From the NCBI GenBank assembly GCA_903885885.1, contig CAISKJ010000765.1, positions 1 through 5,033 on the forward strand: 5,033 bases of DNA, written 5' to 3'. This document shows, one piece after another, positions 1 to 5,033 of this stretch. This DNA comes from an uncultured delta proteobacterium. Its GTDB lineage: Bacteria; Myxococcota_A; Polyangia; Polyangiales; Ga0077539. The position numbers were made by a program, and so were the translations under genes. Within the stretch, counting starts at the first letter, position 1; every line of letters starts with the position of its first letter. The notes under the pieces were generated by a model. It saw only the letters and a list, made by a program, of their open reading frames with translations, made no database searches and was not told where the DNA came from.

Positions 1-938
1 GCCGCCGGGAGCGTGAGGTCGAGCGAGGTGCGCAGCGACGAGGTGGGGTTCTCGTACGACGACCAGCGCGCCCACGTGAGGTCGACCATGACGCGCCATC
101 GGGGGTTGATGACCCACGCGCCGCCGAACACCCACTGCTCGGGCTGATACGCCGCCACCGTGCGCGACTGGAGGCGATAGGTGCCCGGCACGGCGATGGA
201 GTTGGGGTCGCTCACGGGCCCGGCCACGATGCGCCCGCGGAGGGCGAGGTCGATGGTGAGGTCGAGGGCGAAGCGCTCGCGCCACGTGAAGGCCACGGAG
301 ACGCCGCGGCCGAGGTCGGCCTGCGCGCCAAACTGCGCGTAGCGAACGGCCGAGAGGTCGACGTCGACGGTGTGCGTGAGCGAGGTGTCAGACCCGTTGG
401 TGAGCGAGATGGCGCCGGTGATGTCGACGGTGCCGCGCGTGGCGGCCATGAAGGCCACGCCGCCTCCGAGCCGCAGCCATCGAAGGGGCGACACCGCCAC
501 CATGGCCGCGATGTAGAGCCGTTGGAGGCGAACGCCGTAGAGCTCCCAGCGGGGCTGCGATTGCGGCACCGCCTGCACCTGCGAGAGGCGATCGTCGGGC
601 AGGTGCAGCCCGATGCCCACCGCGAAGGGAAGGCCGAAGATGCGACCGGGCGACGCGATGCCCGCGACGAGGCCGTGCGAGGGCGCCACGCCGGTGTCGC
701 GCCCGTTGATCGAGAGCCTCGGCTCGGCGTGAAAGTACCCGAGGTCGACGCGCAGCCCGCGCAGCCGCGCGAGGCCCGCGGGGTTGTAATAGACGGCCGA
801 GGTGTCGTGCACGTCGGCGCTCACCGCCCCCGCGAGCGAGGTCGAGCGCGCGCCGAGGCCGTACATGTCGAGGGGGTTGGCCGCCGCGAGGGAGGGGGCC
901 AGCGTGAGCGCGAGCACGAGGGCAGAGGGCTTCTTCAT
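1..938 (-). CDS. FadL/OMPP1/TodX-type outer-membrane transport protein, C-terminus beyond the left edge
   Basis: The frame is open from the ATG at 938 to the left edge, giving 312 residues with no stop, so the C-terminal strands are missing. Residues 1-20 form a clear signal peptide: MKK, then a Leu/Ala-rich core, then Ala-Ala-Ala before NPLD. The mature start carries the FadL-family hallmarks: GLGARS at 27-32, AG at 36-37 and VYYNPAGL at 49-56. The rest alternates polar and hydrophobic residues with many Gly and aromatic residues, as in an outer-membrane beta barrel. Known FadL-family proteins let hydrophobic compounds such as fatty acids or aromatics cross the outer membrane. The substrate here cannot be told, and a structural or secretion-related role is possible. 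The start is fixed by the signal peptide and by AGGAG five bases upstream. It is the second gene of a likely operon, 8 bases after the paralogue at 947-2161. Confidence 0.85.
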   Translation of the reverse strand, partial: MKKPSALVLALTLAPSLAAANPLDMYGLGARSTSLAGAVSADVHDTSAVYYNPAGLARLRGLRVDLGYFHAEPRLSINGRDTGVAPSHGLVAGIASPGRIFGLPFAVGIGLHLPDDRLSQVQAVPQSQPRWELYGVRLQRLYIAAMVAVSPLRWLRLGGGVAFMAATRGTVDITGAISLTNGSDTSLTHTVDVDLSAVRYAQFGAQADLGRGVSVAFTWRERFALDLTIDLALRGRIVAGPVSDPNSIAVPGTYRLQSRTVAAYQPEQWVFGGAWVINPRWRVMVDLTWARWSSYENPTSSLRTSLDLTLPA

Positions 939-943
939 GCGCG

Positions 944-948
944 CTCCT
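944..948 (-). promoter_or_regulatory. Ribosome binding site overlapping the upstream stop codon
   Basis: On the minus strand AGGAG lies 5 bases before the ATG at 938. It shares its first two bases with the TAG stop (949-947) of the upstream barrel gene, reading TAGGAG. This fixes the start of the downstream gene. It also suggests translational coupling, since a ribosome terminating on the first gene sits on the initiation site of the second. Confidence 0.75.
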
Positions 949-2161
949 AGAAGGTCACCGAGGCCGTGACGCCGAGGTGCCACAGCGAGCCGCCGTAGCG
1001 CATGGGCGCGCCCGTCACCGAGGCGCCCTCGCGCGCGGCGAGCGCGTGCACCTGACCGAAGGCGTCGAAGGAGAAGCGCGATCCCGCTCCGCCCGTCGAG
1101 AGGCCCACGCCGAAGGTGAACGCGTGGCGGTCGGCGTCGAGGTACTGCCGCGTCGGCGTGGCCGCGGGGGCGGGCGAGGGCTCGTAGAAGTAGCCTCCGC
1201 GCGCGACGAGCTGCGGGCCTCCGTCGAAGGTCCATCGGTGCTCGACGGCGACGCGGGGCACGAGCGTGTCGGTGAACTCGGGCGCCGGCGGCGCCTGGCT
1301 CGTCGCGGTGGTGGCCTCGGAGGGGCCGGGGTACGCGCTCCACCGCTTGCCCGTCACGGCGAGGGCCACGGTGAAGCCGTTGCGCTGCCACGCGCCCTCG
1401 ACCTGCAGCTGCGCGGGGTCGTACTGGGCCACGCCCGCGATGTTGAGCGGAGGCACCGGGATGCCCAGCTCGGGCGCCGAGATCGTCACCCCGAAGCGCG
1501 CCACGAGCTCGCCGCGAAAGGTGGCCCCCACGCGCCAGGCGCCGCGCTCCCAGCTCGCGCCCACGACGGGCGCGTACGAGGCGATGAGCTGGTCGTCGAT
1601 GCGCGATGTGGAGCGGCCCGAGGCGTCATTGGTGACGAGCACCGAGCCCGTGAGCGCGGCGAGCGCCATGAAGCCCGCGCCCACGCGCACCCCGTAGCCC
1701 ACGTCGACGCCGACGCCCGCCTGCAGCGCCACCGACTGCACGCGATCGGGGAGCACCACAAACTGCGGGGTCTCGCCGCGCAAGATGCGACCGCGCACGA
1801 TCACGTCGGTGGGCGTAAAGAACCCGAGGCCGAGGCCCACGCGGTTGCGAAGAACACCGCCGAAGGGGAGCGGAAACGACAGGCCGATGACGGTGGCGCG
1901 ACCGGGCGCGGCGGCGAAGTAGCGGTCGTCGAGCGAGAGGCCGAAGCCCGTGCCCGCGTAGCCGAGCGTGAGGCTGCGATCGCGGGCGCGCGAGAGGGCC
2001 GCGGGGTTGGCGTACACGGCGCCGTAGTCGTCGGCGTAGGCGGTACCCGTGCCCGCCATCGCGACGGCGCGCGCGCCGTAGCCGAAGAGGTCTTGCGGCG
2101 ACGCGTCGGCCGTCGACGCGTACGCGAGGAGGCACAGCGCCGGGCACCAACGGGATCCCAT
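947..2161 (-). CDS. FadL/OMPP1/TodX-type outer-membrane transport protein, complete
   Basis: This is a 404-residue outer-membrane barrel protein, close to the usual FadL-family length. Residues 1-20 are a signal peptide: MGSRW, a Leu/Ala/Cys-rich core, then TADA before SPQD. The family signature follows, with GYGARA at 27-32, AG at 36-37 and VYANPAAL at 49-56. Amphipathic strands continue to a C-terminal VTASVTF; the final Phe is typical of barrels folded by the BAM machinery. The expected role is outer-membrane passage of hydrophobic compounds; the substrate is unknown. I chose the ATG at 2161 because residues 20-56 then match the downstream paralogue at 18 of 37 positions without a gap, even counting from each Met. 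An ATG at 2185 would add eight residues before the signal peptide. No good ribosome binding site is seen at either start. The open frame continues upstream to 3061, but that part is antisense to other genes and is not protein-like. Confidence 0.87.
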   Translation of the reverse strand: MGSRWCPALCLLAYASTADASPQDLFGYGARAVAMAGTGTAYADDYGAVYANPAALSRARDRSLTLGYAGTGFGLSLDDRYFAAAPGRATVIGLSFPLPFGGVLRNRVGLGLGFFTPTDVIVRGRILRGETPQFVVLPDRVQSVALQAGVGVDVGYGVRVGAGFMALAALTGSVLVTNDASGRSTSRIDDQLIASYAPVVGASWERGAWRVGATFRGELVARFGVTISAPELGIPVPPLNIAGVAQYDPAQLQVEGAWQRNGFTVALAVTGKRWSAYPGPSEATTATSQAPPAPEFTDTLVPRVAVEHRWTFDGGPQLVARGGYFYEPSPAPAATPTRQYLDADRHAFTFGVGLSTGGAGSRFSFDAFGQVHALAAREGASVTGAPMRYGGSLWHLGVTASVTF

Positions 2162-2171
2162 CACGGCCGCG

Positions 2172-2209
2172 GAGGGTAACAACATCGTCGCGCGGCGCGC
2201 GAGGGTTAC
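2172..2209. repeat. Repeats in the divergent promoter region
   Basis: GAGGGTAAC (2172-2180) and GAGGGTTAC (2201-2209) are near-identical direct repeats with starts 29 bases apart; the similarity continues for two more bases. Between them TCGCGCG (2188-2194) and CGCGCGA (2196-2202) form a perfect 7-base inverted repeat around one base. The outer GTAAC and GTTAC are also inverted copies of each other. The position, at the start of the minus-strand operon and upstream of a divergent gene, would suit an operator, but short G/C palindromes arise easily by chance in DNA this GC-rich. Confidence 0.35.
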
Positions 2210-2211
2210 AA
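2184..2211 (-). promoter_or_regulatory. Possible promoter for the barrel-protein operon
   Basis: On the minus strand TTGTAA (2211-2206) could be a -35 box, followed after 16 bases by GACGAT (2189-2184) as a weak -10. Transcription would then begin near 2177, upstream of the ATG at 2161 but downstream of the ATG at 2185, which favours the shorter protein. The -35 box is embedded in GACGCTTGT, which recurs at the possible proS promoter. Box matches are partial, so this is tentative. Confidence 0.3.
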
Positions 2212-2216
2212 GCGTC

Positions 2217-2246
2217 TTGCGGGGCGGTGGGGTGCGCGCGTACGGT
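2217..2246 (+). promoter_or_regulatory. Possible promoter for the glycosyltransferase gene
   Basis: TTGCGG (2217-2222) and TACGGT (2241-2246) are separated by 18 bases and resemble weak sigma-70-type -35 and -10 boxes. Only 8 bases separate the -10 box from the ATG at 2255, so transcription would begin at or within a few bases of the start codon. No Shine-Dalgarno sequence precedes this gene. Each box matches the consensus at only about three of six positions. Confidence 0.3.
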
Positions 2247-2254
2247 CTCGCGCG

Positions 2255-2980
2255 ATGTCCCGGCGGCGCGTGCTTGTGATTACGCCTACCTACAACGAGC
2301 GTGAGAACCTCGAGAACTTCGTGGCGCTGCTCTTCGGCGTCGAGGCGGGGTGCGACGTGCTCGTGGTCGACGACAACTCGCCCGACGGCACGGGCAAGCT
2401 CGCCGACGAGATGGCCGCGCGCGACCCGCGCATTCACGTGATGCACCGCGCGGGCAAGATGGGCCTCGGGAGCGCGTACCTCGCGGGCTTCGCGTGGGCC
2501 CTCGCGCGCGAGTACGACGTGGTGTTCGAGATGGACACCGACCTCTCGCACGACCCGCGCTACGTGCCCGACATGCTGCGCGCCATCGAGGCGGGCGCCG
2601 ACATTGTGATCGGGTCGCGAAACATTCCCGGTGGCGGCGTCGAGGGCTGGGGCCTCGGCCGTCACCTGCTCTCCAAGGGCGGGAGCGTGTACTCGCGCAC
2701 CATCCTGGGCATCGGCGTGAGGGATCTCACGTCGGGCTACAAGGCCTTCACGCGGCGCGCGCTCGAGGCCATCGGGCTCTCGTCGGTGAAGAGCAACGGG
2801 TACTCGTTTCAGATCGAGCTCACGTACCGTGGCATTCAGCGCGGGCTCAAGGTGGCCGAGGTGCCCATCACCTTCGTCGACCGCAGGGCGGGCGCCTCGA
2901 AGATGTCGCGGAAGATCTTCGCCGAGGCCATCGGCATGGTGTGGAAGCTGCGCGCCGACGCCCTCCGCGGCAGGCTCTGA
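2255..2980 (+). CDS. Family-2 glycosyltransferase, dolichol/polyprenol-phosphate mannose synthase type
   Basis: This is a 241-residue soluble GT-A fold glycosyltransferase. Relatives of the DPM1/Ppm1 type transfer a sugar, usually mannose from GDP-mannose, to a polyprenyl phosphate on the cytoplasmic face of the membrane, making a lipid-linked donor for later glycosylation. Family motifs are in order: VITPTYNE at 8-15, VVDDNSPDGT at 37-46 (nucleotide binding), DTDLSH at 94-99 (the metal-binding DxD), GSRN near 122-125, SGYKAF near 164-169, QIEL at 186-189, and GASKMS at 213-218. The chain ends shortly after, with no C-terminal membrane helices, as in human DPM1 and unlike enzymes with two or four added helices. 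The ATG at 2255 is required because the first strand and PTYNE follow directly. No Shine-Dalgarno is visible. It is divergent from the barrel operon and 68 bases before proS on the same strand. The sugar could be glucose or another hexose; mannose is the best guess. Confidence 0.88.
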   Translation: MSRRRVLVITPTYNERENLENFVALLFGVEAGCDVLVVDDNSPDGTGKLADEMAARDPRIHVMHRAGKMGLGSAYLAGFAWALAREYDVVFEMDTDLSHDPRYVPDMLRAIEAGADIVIGSRNIPGGGVEGWGLGRHLLSKGGSVYSRTILGIGVRDLTSGYKAFTRRALEAIGLSSVKSNGYSFQIELTYRGIQRGLKVAEVPITFVDRRAGASKMSRKIFAEAIGMVWKLRADALRGRL

Positions 2981-2994
2981 CCCGCGTGTGACGC

Positions 2995-3023
2995 TTGTGC
3001 TCGGGGCGTCGGTCCCGTAGCGT
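2995..3023 (+). promoter_or_regulatory. Possible promoter for proS
   Basis: TTGTGC (2995-3000) and TAGCGT (3018-3023) lie 17 bases apart in the 68-base gap before proS. Transcription from here would start near 3030 and leave a leader of about 20 bases containing the GGAGG site. The layout resembles the one before the glycosyltransferase gene (TTGCGG, 18 bases, TACGGT). Matches are partial, and read-through from the glycosyltransferase gene is equally possible, since no terminator is seen in the gap. Confidence 0.35.
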
Positions 3024-3037
3024 TCGGCCCCCTTTCT

Positions 3038-3042
3038 GGAGG
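3038..3042 (+). promoter_or_regulatory. Shine-Dalgarno site for proS
   Basis: GGAGG sits 6 bases before the ATG at 3049. It decides the start: the frame is open further upstream with an ATG at 2995, but those extra 18 residues precede this site and do not resemble the family N-terminus, which begins MRYSRSFIPTL. Confidence 0.85.
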
Positions 3043-3048
3043 CCTCCC

Positions 3049-4803
3049 ATGCGTTATTCACGGTCGTTCATTCCTACGCTGCGCGAAGACCCCGCCGAGG
3101 CGCGCAAGAACCCGTCGCACCGACTCTTGCTGCGCGGCGGTTACGTTCGCCAGATCGGCGCGGGCATCTATGAGTTTCTCCCGCTGGGCCTGCGGGTGCT
3201 GAAGAAGGTCGAGGGCATCGTGCGCGCCGAGATGGACCGCGCGGGCGCCCTCGAGGTGATGATGCCCGCCCTGGTGCCCGCCGATCTCTTCAAAGAGACG
3301 GGCCGGTGGGACCTCTTCGGCTCGACCCTCTTTCGCCTCAAGGATCAGAAGCGCAACGACTATCACCTCGGCCCCACGCACGAAGAGGTGATCACCGACA
3401 TGGTGCGCGCGACGGTGCGCTCGTACCGCCAGCTCCCGATCAACCTCTACCAGATTCAGTGGAAGTATCGCGACGAGGCGCGGCCCCGCGCGGGCCTCCT
3501 GCGCTGCCGCGAATTTCTGATGAAAGACGCGTACAGCTTCGACGTCGACGAGGCCGGCGCGCTCGCCAGCTATCGCACGATGCGCGAGGCGTACATTCGC
3601 ATCTTCAAGCGCGTGGGCCTCGACTTTCGCATCGTGGCCGCCGACTCGGGCGCCATGGGCGGGAGCACCAGCGCCGAGTTTCAGATTCTCGCCGAGACCG
3701 GCGAAGACGCGATCGTCGTGTGTACGCAGTGCGACTACGCGGCCAACGTCGAGGCCGCCACCGCGAAGCCCGTCGAGGCCGCCGCGGTGACCGTCGAAGC
3801 CTCGACGCAGCGCCCCAAAGAGGTGGCCACGCCGGGCAAGAAGACCATCGAAGAGGTGGCCGAGTTTCTGGGCGTCGACGCGACGAAGACCGTCAAGGCG
3901 GGCGCGTTTCTCTACGGCAAGGCGCCGGGCGACGCGGGGCAGCTCGTGCTGGTGTTCGTGCGCGGCGATCGGCGCATCAACGAGGTGGCCCTCGCGCGCG
4001 AGACGGGCGCCCAGTGGCTCCGCCCCGCCGAAGACGAGGAGCTCACGGCGCGCGGTGTCGTGGCGGGCTACATCGGTCCGCAGGGGCTTCCCGCGGGCGT
4101 CGAGAAGGTGCTCGTCGATCGGGAGCTCACGAGCGCCGTCGACACCATCGTGGGCGCCAACAAGGCGGGCTTTCACGTGAAGCACATGAGCATGCCGCTG
4201 GCCGTGAACGCGCTCGGCGAGCGGGCCTCGTGGGCCGACCTGCGCGCGGTCGGCAAGGGCGACCTGTGCCCGTCGTGCGGCGGCGGCCTCGAGGAGTACA
4301 AGGGCATCGAGGGCGGCCACATCTTCGTGCTGGGCACGCACTACACCGCCAAGATGGGCGCCAAATTTCTCGACGACAAGAGCCAGGAGAAGCACATCGT
4401 GATGGGCTGCTACGGCATCGGCGTGTCGCGCCTCGTGGCGGCCGCGATCGAGCAGCGCTACGACGAGAGCGGCATCCGCTGGCCCATGGCGATCGCGCCG
4501 TACCACGTGATCATCACGGCGCTGCAGAACGACGGCGCGGTGATGGAGACGGCCGTGAAGCTCTACGAGGAGCTCACGGCGTTGGGCGTCGAGGTGCTGC
4601 TCGACGACCGCGACGAGCGCCCCGGTGTGAAGTTCAAGGACGCCGACCTGCTCGGTGTGCCGCTGCGGCTCACGGTGGGCAAGAAGACGCTCGACCAGGG
4701 CAAGGTGGAGCTCAAGGCGCGCACCGAGAAAGACGTGTCGCTCGTCGACGTGAGCGCCGCCGTCGAGCTCGTGGCGAGCCGCGTGAAGGCCGAGCTCGCG
4801 TGA
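3049..4803 (+). CDS. proS: Prolyl-tRNA synthetase, bacterial type with insertion domain
   Basis: This 584-residue cytoplasmic class II synthetase (E. coli ProS is about 572) charges tRNA-Pro with proline using ATP. The N-terminal MRYSRSFIPTLREDPAEA and the catalytic core match the bacterial type. Core motifs include GPTHEEVITD at 108-117, motif 2 (KYRDEARPRAGLLRCREF, 139-156) and motif 3 (GCYGIGVSRLVAAAIEQ, 453-469). The insertion domain, about 225-400, removes alanine misattached to tRNA-Pro in characterised enzymes. By hand alignment to E. coli the functional residues Lys279, Asp350 and His369 correspond to Lys283, Asp357 and His376, so editing should be intact. The anticodon-binding domain runs from about 480 to the end, with DDRDERPGVKFKDADL at 519-534. 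Two Cys pairs, C225-C228 and C407-C410, bracket the insertion domain; E. coli lacks them. The GGAGG site sets the start. The stop is one base from that of the convergent gene. Confidence 0.98.
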   Translation: MRYSRSFIPTLREDPAEARKNPSHRLLLRGGYVRQIGAGIYEFLPLGLRVLKKVEGIVRAEMDRAGALEVMMPALVPADLFKETGRWDLFGSTLFRLKDQKRNDYHLGPTHEEVITDMVRATVRSYRQLPINLYQIQWKYRDEARPRAGLLRCREFLMKDAYSFDVDEAGALASYRTMREAYIRIFKRVGLDFRIVAADSGAMGGSTSAEFQILAETGEDAIVVCTQCDYAANVEAATAKPVEAAAVTVEASTQRPKEVATPGKKTIEEVAEFLGVDATKTVKAGAFLYGKAPGDAGQLVLVFVRGDRRINEVALARETGAQWLRPAEDEELTARGVVAGYIGPQGLPAGVEKVLVDRELTSAVDTIVGANKAGFHVKHMSMPLAVNALGERASWADLRAVGKGDLCPSCGGGLEEYKGIEGGHIFVLGTHYTAKMGAKFLDDKSQEKHIVMGCYGIGVSRLVAAAIEQRYDESGIRWPMAIAPYHVIITALQNDGAVMETAVKLYEELTALGVEVLLDDRDERPGVKFKDADLLGVPLRLTVGKKTLDQGKVELKARTEKDVSLVDVSAAVELVASRVKAELA

Positions 4804-4804
4804 G

Positions 4805-5033
4805 CTACCAGGCGCCGACGACCTGAACCCCGTTCAGCGTCGGCGCGAGCTGCCACGCCACCCGCGCGTCGTTGCGCGCGTTGTAGGCGCGCCGCGGCTT
4901 CGTGAAGATGTTGGCCTCACCCACCACCAGGTTGAGCCCCGCCGTGAGGGCCGCGGGCACGGGCCGGTCGTAGCCGAGCCAGAGCACGCCGCCCGCTGCG
5001 AGCGCGACGATGCCGCACAGCATGTGATTGAAC
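4805..5033 (-). CDS. C-terminal end of an unrecognised membrane protein, N-terminus beyond the right edge
   Basis: The minus-strand frame is open from the right edge to a TAG at 4807-4805, giving 75 visible residues. An ATG lies at 5023, but the frame continues upstream of it to the edge, so this is more likely the tail of a longer gene. Two hydrophobic segments are visible: one just after the Met (LCGIVALAAGGVLWLGY) and a second, weaker one (PAALTAGLNLVVGEANIF), joined by a short DRPVP turn. They look like a membrane hairpin. A basic, polar stretch follows (TKPRRAYNARNDAR), then a last segment ending VQVVGAW that could be a strand. I do not recognise the family and assign no function. Codon use resembles the neighbouring genes, with G/C at nearly every third position, which supports real coding. 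It ends tail to tail with proS. Confidence 0.65.
   Translation of the reverse strand, partial: FNHMLCGIVALAAGGVLWLGYDRPVPAALTAGLNLVVGEANIFTKPRRAYNARNDARVAWQLAPTLNGVQVVGAW

Noticed and set aside
372..950. 192-codon plus-strand frame opposite the first barrel gene
   Set aside because: Arg/Gly/Glu/Ala-rich shadow; the minus strand gives a signal peptide and the NPAG motif.
977..2179. 400-codon plus-strand frame opposite the complete barrel gene
   Set aside because: Composition is Arg/Ala/His/Gly-rich without motifs, and the minus strand encodes a convincing FadL-type protein with signal peptide and C-terminal Phe.
2981..3048. Terminator between the glycosyltransferase gene and proS
   Set aside because: No stem followed by a T-run is visible; the short CCCCCTTT run before GGAGG has no convincing stem.
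2162..3061. A 300-codon N-terminal extension of the barrel protein at 947-2161
   Set aside because: It is antisense to the glycosyltransferase, lacks protein-like patterns, and would bury the signal peptide. The gap-free match to the paralogue supports the start at 2161.
3058..4506. Long open frame (482 codons) on the minus strand opposite proS
   Set aside because: Its translation is rich in Arg, His, Ala and Val with no domain or hydrophobic pattern. It is the expected mirror of a GC-rich gene, and proS on the other strand is certain.
3306..4826. Long open frame (506 codons) on the plus strand in another frame of proS
   Set aside because: Extremely Arg-rich, low-complexity translation, typical of an out-of-frame reading of GC-rich coding DNA.
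1..5033. Mobile elements, CRISPR arrays, tRNA or rRNA genes
   Set aside because: No transposase or integrase motifs, no regularly spaced repeats and no tRNA-like cloverleaf or rRNA sequence were seen; base composition is even across the window.

Overview
The window is about 5 kb of GC-rich DNA (around 70% G+C by eye) packed with protein genes. The organism is probably a Gram-negative, myxobacterium-like bacterium (Myxococcota or a related delta-type lineage). Outer-membrane beta-barrel proteins with signal peptides point to a Gram-negative cell. The very strong G/C bias at third codon positions and the style of the proteins fit Myxococcota, but this placement is inference.

Layout, left to right. 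(1) Positions 1-2161, minus strand: two tandem genes for FadL/OMPP1/TodX-type outer-membrane proteins. The upstream one (947-2161) is complete. The downstream one (1-938) runs off the left edge. They are 8 bases apart, and the stop codon of the first is built into the ribosome binding site of the second, so they look like a coupled operon. (2) Positions 2162-2254: a short divergent promoter region. (3) Positions 2255-2980, plus strand: a soluble family-2 glycosyltransferase of the dolichol/polyprenol-phosphate mannose synthase type. (4) Positions 3049-4803, plus strand: proS, a complete bacterial-type prolyl-tRNA synthetase with an insertion (editing) domain, a good Shine-Dalgarno sequence and its own possible promoter. 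(5) Positions 4805-5033, minus strand: the C-terminal end of an unrecognised membrane protein, convergent with proS, with one base between the two stop codons.

The genes do not form one obvious pathway. The glycosyltransferase is expected to make a lipid-linked sugar donor at the cytoplasmic membrane, proS is a translation housekeeping gene, and the barrel proteins are expected to move hydrophobic compounds across the outer membrane. No tRNA, rRNA, mobile element, CRISPR array or phage gene was seen, and nothing looks like a new defence or mobile system.

The points most worth a second look are a near-absolute rule linking phenylalanine codon choice to the next base, the tandem diverged barrel paralogues with an overlapping stop/ribosome-binding site, the repeats in the divergent promoter region, and a possible leaderless start for the glycosyltransferase.
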